Shown: positions 1 through 4,773, numbered from the stretch's first letter. The stretch: DNA of 5,108 bases from Candidatus Methanomethylophilaceae archaeon (GCA_017475875.1 JAFVET010000207.1:1-5108); one strand, 5' to 3'. Numbers and translations are program-made. The notes: generated by a model not told the origin, from the letters alone.

Positions 1-134
1 ACGGCCTTCTTGGTGGCTTGGAGGCCCTGCTCGCCCCTCGCCACCAGGACGAGGTCGTAACCTTCCCTGGCCAATATGTCGGACAACTCCGCCCCGATAC
101 CACCTGACGCCCCTGTGACGACTGCGACTGGCAT
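1..134 (-). CDS. Short-chain dehydrogenase/reductase, N-terminal part (runs off the left edge)
   Basis: The first 44 codons are visible, reading leftward from an ATG at 134-132. The product opens MPVAVVTGASGGIG, the first beta strand and glycine-rich TGxxxGIG loop (residues 7-14) of the classical SDR Rossmann fold, which binds NAD(P). A second strand (DLVLVAR, 27-33) ends in Arg33, a position where a basic residue usually points to NADP(H). The catalytic Ser and YxxxK lie outside the window, so the substrate cannot be named. The ATG is supported because the glycine motif sits at the normal distance from the N-terminus. A TATA-like element lies about 27 bp upstream of it, which suggests a leaderless or near-leaderless mRNA. 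The gene is divergent from the ADTH synthase gene. Family assignment is secure; exact function is unknown. Confidence 0.85.
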   Translation of the reverse strand, partial: MPVAVVTGASGGIGAELSDILAREGYDLVLVARGEQGLQATKKA

Positions 135-156
135 GCCCCCCCTATCCCGACCCGCC

Positions 157-164
157 GATAAAAA
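157..164 (-). promoter_or_regulatory. Probable TATA box of the short-chain dehydrogenase gene
   Basis: On the minus strand this reads TTTTTATC, in otherwise GC-rich DNA. Its centre is about 27 bp before the ATG at 134, so transcription would begin at or within a few bases of the start codon. A run of seven G lies between the box and the ATG (136-142). It could be a crude ribosome-binding site, but if the message is leaderless it is not transcribed. Confidence 0.5.
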
Positions 165-203
165 CCGAACGCTAGGCCGTATCAGTCGACCGATCGGGGG
201 ATA

Positions 204-216
204 CTGTGAAATACAG
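204..216. promoter_or_regulatory. Small palindrome in the ADTH synthase promoter region
   Basis: CTGT-N5-ACAG is an inverted repeat whose AT-rich core (GAAAT) is the only TATA-like stretch at a reasonable distance upstream of the gene at 260. If the core acts as the TATA box, transcription would start near 235-240, leaving a short leader with the Shine-Dalgarno. A palindrome over the TATA box would suit a repressor site. The match is short and could be chance. Confidence 0.3.
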
Positions 217-236
217 GTTCCGCATAGTGTCGCGTG

Positions 237-250
237 TTAGCACTTAGCAC
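237..250 (+). repeat. Perfect tandem 7-bp repeat (TTAGCAC x2)
   Basis: TTAGCAC occurs twice head to tail at 237-243 and 244-250, and ends directly against the Shine-Dalgarno GGTGA at 251. It lies in the probable 5' leader or initiator region of the ADTH synthase gene. Its role is unknown; an operator or a simple slippage duplication are both possible. Confidence 0.7.
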
Positions 251-255
251 GGTGA
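251..255 (+). promoter_or_regulatory. Shine-Dalgarno GGTGA for the ADTH synthase gene
   Basis: GGTGA matches the 16S rRNA anti-Shine-Dalgarno and sits 4 nt before the ATG at 260. It fixes this ATG as the start. Confidence 0.75.
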
Positions 256-259
256 GCGA

Positions 260-1051
260 ATGAGTGGAAAAGACATCAGGATCGAAAGGATAATGGACAG
301 GACCAGCGGAAACGCGGTCATAGTGCCGATGGACCACGGGATAAGCGTCGGTCCGATAGCCGGCCTCACGGACATGAAGGCCACTGTAGACGACGTGGTC
401 GAAGGCGGTGCGACCGCCGTACTGATGCACAAGGGCATCGTGCCCCTCGGTCACAGGACGTCCGGGCACGACGTCGGCCTGATCCTGCACCTTTCGGCAT
501 CGACCGACATCGGGGTCAATTCCAACAACAAGGTCCTGGTAGCTACTGTCGAAGAAGCGCTGTCCATGGGTGCGGACGCTGTGTCCATACACATAAACGT
601 GGGTGCGGAGAACGAACCGCAGATGCTCTCGGACGCCGGAATGGTTTCTGCCAAATGCCGCCAATGGGGGATGCCGCTCATCGCCATGACGTACCCCCGC
701 GGACCCAAGATAAAGGATTCCTACGACCCGCAGGCTATCGCACATGCGGCGCGCGTTGCGACGGAGCTCGGAGCGGACATAGTCAAATGCAGCTACACCG
801 GGGACATCGACTCGTTCAGGGAGGTCGTCAAGGGAACCATCGTGCCCGTGGTCATCGCCGGAGGCCCGAAGATGGGTTCCGACCTCGACGTACTCAACAT
901 GGTCCACGACTCTCTCGAAGCGGGAGGCCATGGAGTCTCCATCGGCCGCAACATCTTCCAGCACCGCAACGTCAGAGGCATGATGGCGGCGGTATCTGAC
1001 ATCGTCCTCCACGGTGCCAGCGTGGAAGAAGCCGTCAAACATCTTTCTTGA
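260..1051 (+). CDS. aroA': 2-amino-3,7-dideoxy-D-threo-hept-6-ulosonate (ADTH) synthase
   Basis: This 263-aa cytosolic enzyme is of the class I aldolase DeoC/FbaB type. In archaea it condenses a 6-deoxy-5-ketofructose phosphate with aspartate semialdehyde, the first step of the archaeal route to 3-dehydroquinate and aromatic amino acids. It resembles Methanocaldococcus MJ0400 along its whole length. Visible landmarks are VPMDHG with Asp25, the HKGI segment (57-60), the YPRG loop with Tyr145, the Schiff-base lysine Lys176 in [10 protein letters not shown], and the phosphate-binding GGPK (201-204) and SIGRNIFQH (227-235). Asp25, Tyr145 and Lys176 correspond to the catalytic residues of MJ0400, so the enzyme should be active. 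The start is set by the GGTGA Shine-Dalgarno. A hairpin follows directly, so it is probably monocistronic; the partner dehydroquinate synthase II is not in view. The sequence fits ADTH synthase better than a related fructose-bisphosphate aldolase. Confidence 0.93.
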   Translation: MSGKDIRIERIMDRTSGNAVIVPMDHGISVGPIAGLTDMKATVDDVVEGGATAVLMHKGIVPLGHRTSGHDVGLILHLSASTDIGVNSNNKVLVATVEEALSMGADAVSIHINVGAENEPQMLSDAGMVSAKCRQWGMPLIAMTYPRGPKIKDSYDPQAIAHAARVATELGADIVKCSYTGDIDSFREVVKGTIVPVVIAGGPKMGSDLDVLNMVHDSLEAGGHGVSIGRNIFQHRNVRGMMAAVSDIVLHGASVEEAVKHLS

Positions 1052-1054
1052 ACC

Positions 1055-1080
1055 GCAGGCCGGCAACGGCCTGCCTTTTC
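1055..1080 (+). terminator. Hairpin terminator after the ADTH synthase gene
   Basis: GCAGGCCG (1055-1062) pairs perfectly with CGGCCTGC (1067-1074) around a GCAA loop, which is a stable GNRA tetraloop. CTTTTC follows. The stem begins 3 nt after the stop codon. The short T run makes intrinsic termination plausible; it may also stabilise the mRNA 3' end. Confidence 0.65.
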
Positions 1081-1087
1081 ACATCGG

Positions 1088-1110
1088 CAATTGCTCGTAC
1101 GTTCCAATTG
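1088..1110. promoter_or_regulatory. Symmetric CAATTG / CGTACG / CAATTG palindrome cluster
   Basis: Two CAATTG palindromes (1088-1093 and 1105-1110) flank a CGTACG palindrome (1096-1101) that lies almost exactly midway. The cluster is about 45 bp upstream of the TATA box of the 59-aa gene. It could be a distal protein-binding site, but no regulator is known for it and 6-bp palindromes occur by chance. Confidence 0.3.
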
Positions 1111-1124
1111 GATTATCGTTTTAC

Positions 1125-1146
1125 AACTGTTACATTTATTACAGTT
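1125..1146. promoter_or_regulatory. Inverted repeat AACTGT-N10-ACAGTT, candidate operator
   Basis: Perfect 6-bp half-sites lie 16 bp apart start to start, about one and a half helical turns, with an AT-rich spacer. The element ends 6 bp before the TATA box at 1153 and so abuts or overlaps the BRE position. In archaea, factors that bind just upstream of BRE/TATA often activate, while overlap with BRE can repress. The half-site shares CTGT/ACAG with the palindrome at 204-216 but has different spacing. Confidence 0.5.
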
Positions 1147-1152
1147 AAAAGT

Positions 1153-1160
1153 TATTATAT
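1153..1160 (+). promoter_or_regulatory. TATA box of the 59-aa small gene
   Basis: TATTATAT is the best TATA match in the window and is preceded by a purine-rich BRE-like stretch (TTAAAAG). Its centre is about 25 bp from the A of the ATG at 1182, which predicts transcription starting at the start codon itself, that is, a leaderless mRNA. Confidence 0.65.
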
Positions 1161-1181
1161 TAGGCCGTCATCTCAAAACAT

Positions 1182-1361
1182 ATGTCACGGCAGAACATGG
1201 ACCTGGAGCTCGAATACGAACACATCTACAACATGAGGGACCAGACCATCCTATTCCTCAAAATGTGTCCCGGACCCCACATGTACGCAGAACAACTCCT
1301 CGAATCGTTGGAGGACATGGTCGATGAACTGTCGGACATGGTAATCCAGGAGGCATCCTGA
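1182..1361 (+). CDS. Unrecognised small acidic, methionine-rich protein (59 aa)
   Basis: This open frame of 59 codons plus TGA starts MSRQNMDLEL and ends VIQEAS. I do not recognise the family. Support for a real gene comes from a strong TATA box ideally placed for a leaderless ATG, an upstream inverted repeat, hairpins just after the stop, and the fact that it fills the gap between two well-defined genes. The protein is acidic (13 Asp/Glu against 3 Lys/Arg). It has seven methionines, and residues 28-34 (MCPGPHM) bring Met, Cys, His and Met close together. Residues 35-56 should form an amphipathic helix; there is no signal peptide or membrane segment. The Met/Cys/His cluster and position before hypB make metal binding a possibility, but this is speculation. 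No Shine-Dalgarno is seen, as expected for a leaderless gene. Confidence 0.68.
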   Translation: MSRQNMDLELEYEHIYNMRDQTILFLKMCPGPHMYAEQLLESLEDMVDELSDMVIQEAS

Positions 1362-1365
1362 ATCA

Positions 1366-1387
1366 GACCGACGGTTTTCTGTCGGTC
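1366..1387 (+). terminator. Hairpin after the 59-aa gene
   Basis: GACCGACGG (1366-1374) pairs with CTGTCGGTC (1379-1387) around a TTTT loop, giving nine pairs including one G-U. It begins 4 nt after the stop codon. It is followed by a C run rather than a T run, so it may protect the 3' end or terminate weakly, leaving some readthrough into hypB possible. Confidence 0.5.
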
Positions 1388-1410
1388 CCCCCGGATCCCC
1401 ATCCCGGGGG
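1388..1410 (+). terminator. Second GC-rich hairpin between the 59-aa gene and hypB
   Basis: CCCCCGG (1388-1394) can pair with CCGGGGG (1404-1410) over a 9-nt loop. It follows the first hairpin without a gap, forming a tandem pair. The T content after it (CCTTAT) is poor for intrinsic termination. The minus strand of the same stretch has four G runs that could instead form a quadruplex. Confidence 0.4.
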
Positions 1411-1445
1411 CCTTATCCCCCATCCACAGTCCCAGCACCGCATAC

Positions 1446-1457
1446 GGTTAATGTTTT
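1446..1457 (+). promoter_or_regulatory. Weak candidate promoter of the hypB-purD-truA cluster
   Basis: GGTTAATGTTTT is the only AT-rich stretch between the GC hairpins and hypB. Its centre is roughly 28-30 bp before the ATG at 1482, so initiation would fall at or just before the start codon. The TATA match is weak. A GAGGA at 1466-1470 is 11 nt from the ATG, too far for a good Shine-Dalgarno. Confidence 0.4.
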
Positions 1458-1481
1458 GTAGCAACGAGGACATCGTGTGTC

Positions 1482-2132
1482 ATGCACATAGTCCAACCGG
1501 GATCGGAATTCGACGTCCTTCGCGAGAACAACAAGATCGCACACGAGAACTACCGCGATATGAAGGCTCACGGCATACGTTCGGTCGATTTCATGGGTTC
1601 CATCGGAGCTGGGAAGACCGCCCTCATCATAGAGATCGCGAAACGTCTCAGAGCCAAGGGGGTCAGGGTCTGCGCCATTGCCGGAGACGTGACCGGTGTG
1701 GACGACTACCGCAGGTTCGAGGAGTCCGGGCTGGACGCGTTCAACTGCAACACGGGCCACGAGTGCCATCTGGATGCCAACCTCGTGAGAAAGAGCCTGT
1801 CGGAGATAGACCTGGACGCATACGACGCGGTACTCGTGGAGAACGTCGGTAACCTCGTCTGCCCTGCCGACTTCCCGCTCGGAACGGACTACAGGGTCGT
1901 AGTTGTCTCTACGACCGAGGGTGACGACATGGTGAGGAAGCACCACGACATCTTCTTGCATTCGGACATCGCGATCCTCAACAAGATGGACATCGCGGAT
2001 GCGGTCGGGGTCGACCCGGAGGTGATCCTCGGGGACTACAGGAAACTCACGGGCGGCCTGAAGGAGATGTACACGTGCAGCGTCCGCACCGGCGACGGCA
2101 TTGACAAGATCATTGAAGCACTTGGATTCTGA
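1482..2132 (+). CDS. hypB: Hydrogenase nickel incorporation GTPase HypB
   Basis: This 216-aa cytosolic SIMIBI-class GTPase works with HypA to deliver nickel to the large subunit of [NiFe] hydrogenases. Visible motifs are the P-loop GSIGAGKT (39-46), AGDVTGVDD around 67-75, TGHECHL (91-97) with the metal ligands Cys95 and His96, the switch II region ENVGNLVCP (120-128) with Cys127, and the NKMD guanine-specificity motif (167-170). Cys95, His96 and Cys127 correspond to the G-domain metal site that binds at the dimer interface. The N-terminal His-rich stretch and CxxCGC motif of some bacterial HypB are absent, as is usual in archaea, and the length is normal. It leads a tight cluster with purD 4 nt downstream. 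No hypA or hydrogenase gene is in the window. The start at 1482 gives the usual HypB N-terminal helix (VLRENNKIAHENR-like). Confidence 0.95.
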   Translation: MHIVQPGSEFDVLRENNKIAHENYRDMKAHGIRSVDFMGSIGAGKTALIIEIAKRLRAKGVRVCAIAGDVTGVDDYRRFEESGLDAFNCNTGHECHLDANLVRKSLSEIDLDAYDAVLVENVGNLVCPADFPLGTDYRVVVVSTTEGDDMVRKHHDIFLHSDIAILNKMDIADAVGVDPEVILGDYRKLTGGLKEMYTCSVRTGDGIDKIIEALGF

Positions 2133-2136
2133 TAAC

Positions 2137-3459
2137 ATGAAGGTACTCACAGTTGGTGGTGGAGGAAGGGAACTTGCTGCGGTGGACGCTCTCTACCGTT
2201 CCGGTTCGGAAGTTTATGCGGTGATGAAGAACGCCAACCCGGGGATCATCCGCCGGTCGAAGGCACACCTGCTCTGCGACGAAAAGGATTTGGAAAAGGT
2301 CTGTTCGTTCGCCAAAGAGAACGGTGTGGACCTCGCCTACATAGGTCCAGAGGCTCCGCTCGAAGCGGGAATCGTGGACGCCTTGGAGGCGGCGGGAATC
2401 AGATGCGCCGCACCCACGAAGGCGGCGGCCCGCATCGAGACGTCGAAGACCTTCATGAGGGAACTCGTCGAGAAGCACCACATCAAAGGCAACCTCGGAT
2501 TCGCACACTTCGACAACGCGGAGGACGCCGCCAGGTACATCGACACGCTGGACCACGAGATCGTGGTCAAGCCAGTGGGTCTGACCGGTGGCAAGGGTGT
2601 CAAGGTCCAGGGGGAGCACCTCCTGAACCGCGAGGATACCGTGGCCTACATCGATGAGATCTTCGAGAACAACATCGGTGGGGCCGGCGTGATCATCGAG
2701 GAGAAGGCCGTGGGCGAGGAGTTCACCCAGATGGCTTTCGTCGATGGGAAGCACGTCGTGCCGATGCCTCTCGTACAGGATCACAAACGCGCGTACGAGG
2801 GCGACCAGGGACCCAACACCGGCGGCATGGGATCGTATTCCGCAGCAGACCACCTGCTCCCGTTCGTCACGCAGGAAGAGAGGAAAGAGGCGATATCCAT
2901 CGTACAGGCCATAGTCGACGCCATGGCCGCCGAGGGATGTCCCTACCGCGGGGCGATGTACGGGCAGTTCATGCTCACCCGCGACGGCCCCAAGATCATC
3001 GAGATAAACGCGAGGTTCGGGGATCCCGAGGCCATGAACGTCCTCTCCATACTCGAGACCCCGTTCGAGAAGATATGCCTGGGCATGGCCACGGGTACGC
3101 TGACCGACGACGTCGTGTTCTCCCACAAGGCGACGGTGTGCAAATACGTCGTCCCCAGGGGATACGGCGTGAAATCAGAATCGGGTCACGAGATAACCGT
3201 CGACGAGGAAGCAGTGAAAAAGGCTGGTGCGGTAGCGTATTACGCCAACGTGGACGAGAAGAACGGGAAACTCGTCACGGGAACGTCCCGTTCCGTCGGT
3301 ATCGTGGGGATCGCGGACTCGCTCGAACAGGCCGAACGCAACTGTGAGAAGGCCCTGAAAGCGGTGAAATGCGACGCCATGGCCGTCCGTCACGACATCG
3401 GCACGCCGGAACTCATCCAGCGCCGTGTGGACCACATGAAACAGATACGTTCGGCATGA
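2137..3459 (+). CDS. purD: Phosphoribosylamine-glycine ligase (GAR synthetase)
   Basis: This 440-aa cytosolic ATP-grasp enzyme joins glycine to 5-phosphoribosylamine, the second step of de novo purine synthesis. Its N-domain opens MKVLTVGGGGRELA, with the phosphate-binding loop at 7-12, and continues with YIGPEAPLEAG (68-78). The ATP-grasp part carries VVKPVGLTGGKG (143-154), an archaeal variant, and EEKAVGEEF (188-196). PLVQDHKRAYEGDQGPNTGG (211-230) is the family signature, and the metal-binding IIEINARFGDPE runs 287-298. The C-domain (about 330-440) is complete. The start is taken at 2137 because it puts the glycine loop at the N-terminus; an in-frame ATG at 2101 would overlap hypB and add 12 unrelated residues. 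The loop has Leu13 where GGREH is usual. The stop overlaps the start of truA. Confidence 0.95.
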   Translation: MKVLTVGGGGRELAAVDALYRSGSEVYAVMKNANPGIIRRSKAHLLCDEKDLEKVCSFAKENGVDLAYIGPEAPLEAGIVDALEAAGIRCAAPTKAAARIETSKTFMRELVEKHHIKGNLGFAHFDNAEDAARYIDTLDHEIVVKPVGLTGGKGVKVQGEHLLNREDTVAYIDEIFENNIGGAGVIIEEKAVGEEFTQMAFVDGKHVVPMPLVQDHKRAYEGDQGPNTGGMGSYSAADHLLPFVTQEERKEAISIVQAIVDAMAAEGCPYRGAMYGQFMLTRDGPKIIEINARFGDPEAMNVLSILETPFEKICLGMATGTLTDDVVFSHKATVCKYVVPRGYGVKSESGHEITVDEEAVKKAGAVAYYANVDEKNGKLVTGTSRSVGIVGIADSLEQAERNCEKALKAVKCDAMAVRHDIGTPELIQRRVDHMKQIRSA

Positions 3460-4322
3460 CCCGCCTGGCCGTTAAGATAGCCTATATCGGCGAGGGACTC
3501 AGCGGATCCCAGATGCAACCCGGGCTGGACACGGTCGAATCCGAGGTGTTGAGAGACATCTCCATCGTGACCGGCCAGGACAGGGGAGGCTGTGGGCTGC
3601 GTTTCTCCAGTCGCACCGACAAAGGCGTCGGTGCACTGGGAAACGTAGTGGCCGTCACCACGGACATGGAGCCGCAAACATACCTGAAGGCTCTCAACGC
3701 CGTATCGGAACGTGTCTTTTACAGAAGCTGGTGCGAGGTCGACGAGGGGTTCAACCCGCGTCATGCGAACCGCCGTGTATACCGTTACATAATGCCGTCG
3801 ACTAACCTAGACCTGAACCTGGCCCGCGAATGTGCCGATGTGTTCACGGGAACACACGACTTCGCATCTTTCTGCCGCTACGACGGCAAGGACACCGTCC
3901 TGACCGTTGATTCGATAAAGGTCGACGAACAGGACGGCGCCCTCGTTCTCGAGTTCACCGCCCGCTACTTCCTTTGGAACATGATCCGTCGCATATCTTC
4001 CGCGGTTCAGAGGGTCGCCTCCGGTCGCGAGGAACTGGATACCGTCGTAAGCTCGCTCGACGGGAACGGCAACAAGACGTTCGGGATAGCCCCCGCGGAG
4101 GGACTCACCCTGGTCGACGTGCAATACGACGCCCTCAGATTCGATGCCAGCGGGTCCGAAGGCTACGCGACGAGACTGTCGGACCAGCGTTTCTCCTCCG
4201 AACTCAGGAGACGCTTCCTCGACGACCTGCGATCGTCCAGGCGGTTGCACATAGTAATAAATAATAAATGTAGATTGAACCCACAGCCAAAGGGGGATAC
4301 TTATGGAAGAAATACTTTGTAA
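3456..4322 (+). CDS. truA: tRNA pseudouridine synthase TruA
   Basis: This 288-aa enzyme isomerises uridine to pseudouridine in the anticodon arm of tRNAs (positions 38-40). The start is the ATG that overlaps the purD stop as ATGA, giving MTRLAVKIAYIGEGLSGSQ, the normal TruA opening; an upstream in-frame ATG at 3369 lies within purD and is unlikely. Asp55 in SRTDKGVGALGN (52-63) is the catalytic aspartate. Other family motifs are FNPRHANRRVYRYIM (99-113) with the conserved Tyr109, GTHDFASFCR (132-141), FLWNMIRRI (172-180) and APAEGL (212-217). The histidine usual in RTDxGVH is Gly here. The last 23 residues (266-288) are encoded by AT-rich DNA that seems to be the next promoter and have no TruA-like features, so the tail is probably a late extension. 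No Shine-Dalgarno is obvious; translation is likely coupled to purD. Confidence 0.93.
   Translation: MTRLAVKIAYIGEGLSGSQMQPGLDTVESEVLRDISIVTGQDRGGCGLRFSSRTDKGVGALGNVVAVTTDMEPQTYLKALNAVSERVFYRSWCEVDEGFNPRHANRRVYRYIMPSTNLDLNLARECADVFTGTHDFASFCRYDGKDTVLTVDSIKVDEQDGALVLEFTARYFLWNMIRRISSAVQRVASGREELDTVVSSLDGNGNKTFGIAPAEGLTLVDVQYDALRFDASGSEGYATRLSDQRFSSELRRRFLDDLRSSRRLHIVINNKCRLNPQPKGDTYGRNTL
4256..4268 (+). promoter_or_regulatory. Probable promoter of the small-protein/UPF0147 operon, inside the 3' end of truA
   Basis: The stretch AATAAATAATAAA is strikingly AT-rich against its surroundings and TATA-like. With the centre near 4262, transcription would start near 4287, leaving a leader of about 16 nt that still contains the Shine-Dalgarno at 4291. 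The element lies within the truA reading frame and encodes its atypical tail. Confidence 0.6.
4291..4297 (+). promoter_or_regulatory. G-rich ribosome-binding site of the 54-aa gene
   Basis: AGGGGGA ends 5 nt before the ATG at 4303. It is an imperfect match to GGAGGTGAT but well placed, and it supports translation of an otherwise unrecognised small frame. Confidence 0.55.
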
Positions 4323-4467
4323 CGTCGAACTTGTGAAGGAAAACAACGATTTTGTCGCCAAGATCCAGAGCGATCTCGGTGGGGTCAGAGAATACAGGTC
4401 CACCCAGTTCGAGGAGATCCTCGAACAGCTCATGCAGGACCTCCAGGAAGAGTTCGAATCGTTCTGA
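4303..4467 (+). CDS. Unrecognised small acidic protein (54 aa), upstream partner of UPF0147
   Basis: This frame of 54 codons plus TGA starts MEEILCNVEL and ends QEEFESF. I do not recognise the family. It is supported by a G-rich ribosome-binding site 5 nt upstream, a promoter-like AT stretch before that, and an 11-nt gap to the UPF0147 gene, which makes a two-gene operon. The protein is very acidic (14 Asp/Glu against 4 Lys/Arg), with one cysteine (Cys6). Residues 36-51 form a clear amphipathic helix with hydrophobic Phe36, Ile39, Leu40, Leu43, Leu47 and Phe51, suited to a helical dimer or docking onto a partner. There is no signal peptide, membrane segment or zinc motif. Its start lies 20 nt inside the truA reading frame. 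The TGA stop is followed at once by an in-frame TAG that overlaps the next Shine-Dalgarno. A physical or functional link to UPF0147 is inferred from the layout only. Confidence 0.72.
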   Translation: MEEILCNVELVKENNDFVAKIQSDLGGVREYRSTQFEEILEQLMQDLQEEFESF

Positions 4468-4468
4468 T

Positions 4469-4475
4469 AGGTGAT
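4469..4475 (+). promoter_or_regulatory. Shine-Dalgarno AGGTGAT for the UPF0147 gene
   Basis: This is a seven-base match to the 16S anti-Shine-Dalgarno, 3 nt before the ATG at 4479, and the strongest ribosome-binding site in the window. It lies in the short gap after the 54-aa gene, so UPF0147 can be initiated independently within the operon. Confidence 0.8.
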
Positions 4476-4478
4476 TCA

Positions 4479-4739
4479 ATGGCCGTTGATAAAATCAAAC
4501 AGGTATCCGATGCGTTGGATATGATCTCAGAGGATACGTCCATTCCCCGTAACATAAGGAAAGGTGCGACAGACGCCAAAGCCAAGCTCCTCGATACCAA
4601 GGAGCCCATGGATGTGCGTGCTACCGGCGCGATCATCATTCTCGACGACCTCGCCAACGATCCCAACATCCCTCTGCACGGGCGCACCCTCATATGGAAC
4701 GTCATAAGCCAGCTCGAGATAATGAGCCAGCAGAAATGA
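4479..4739 (+). CDS. UPF0147 family protein
   Basis: This 86-aa protein is recognisable as UPF0147, a small all-helical family found widely in archaea with no established function. Family landmarks are VSDALDMISEDTSIPRNIRK (9-28) and LDDLANDPNIPLHGRTLIW (55-73), and the length is typical. The two halves look alike: residues 12-37 align without gaps to 54-79, sharing Leu13/55, Asp14/56, Asp19/61, Ile22/64, Pro23/65, Arg27/69 and Leu37/79, which suggests an internal duplication of a helix-IP-helix unit. The start is fixed by a strong AGGTGAT. It is the second gene of an apparent operon with the 54-aa protein and is followed by a strong hairpin. It is probably cytosolic, since no signal or membrane segment is seen. 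Confidence 0.92.
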   Translation: MAVDKIKQVSDALDMISEDTSIPRNIRKGATDAKAKLLDTKEPMDVRATGAIIILDDLANDPNIPLHGRTLIWNVISQLEIMSQQK

Positions 4740-4745
4740 TACTTT

Positions 4746-4764
4746 CCCGGGGCTCAGCCCCGGG
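4746..4764. terminator. Strong hairpin between the convergent UPF0147 and guaAA genes
   Basis: CCCGGGGC (4746-4753) pairs perfectly with GCCCCGGG (4757-4764) across a three-base TCA loop. It begins 6 nt after the UPF0147 stop and ends 9 nt before the guaAA stop, so it can serve both convergent genes. Neither direction has a real T run after the stem, so it may act as an mRNA 3'-end barrier rather than a classic terminator. Confidence 0.6.
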
Positions 4765-4773
4765 CAAATCCCT

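Noticed and set aside
182..1066. Long minus-strand open frame (294 codons) opposite ADTH synthase
   Set aside because: The plus-strand gene is a clear conserved enzyme. The antisense frame has no recognisable motif and its openness follows from the GC-rich third codon positions.
1052..1181. A tRNA or structured RNA in the AT-rich intergenic region
   Set aside because: No cloverleaf, T-loop sequence or CCA end was found; the terminator hairpin and promoter elements account for most of it.
1048..1327. Plus-strand frames of 62 and 78 codons in the region after ADTH synthase
   Set aside because: They start within or just after the terminator hairpin, lack ribosome-binding sites, and overlap the better-supported 59-aa gene in another frame.
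2101..2136. An upstream in-frame ATG for purD adding 12 residues
   Set aside because: It lies inside hypB and would place unrelated residues before the glycine loop that normally begins at the PurD N-terminus.
1413..2150. Minus-strand open frame of 245 codons opposite hypB
   Set aside because: It overlaps all of hypB, whose motifs are unmistakable, and lacks its own promoter or ribosome-binding site.
2110..3126. Minus-strand open frame of 338 codons opposite purD
   Set aside because: It mirrors the purD codons, is low-complexity in His, Arg, Val and Asp, and has no family features.
3369..3455. An upstream in-frame ATG for truA adding 29 residues
   Set aside because: That stretch is purD coding sequence in another frame; the ATGA overlap at 3456 gives the normal TruA N-terminus.
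3807..4433. Minus-strand open frame of 208 codons across truA and the 54-aa gene
   Set aside because: It crosses two supported plus-strand genes and the AT-rich promoter, and shows no domain.
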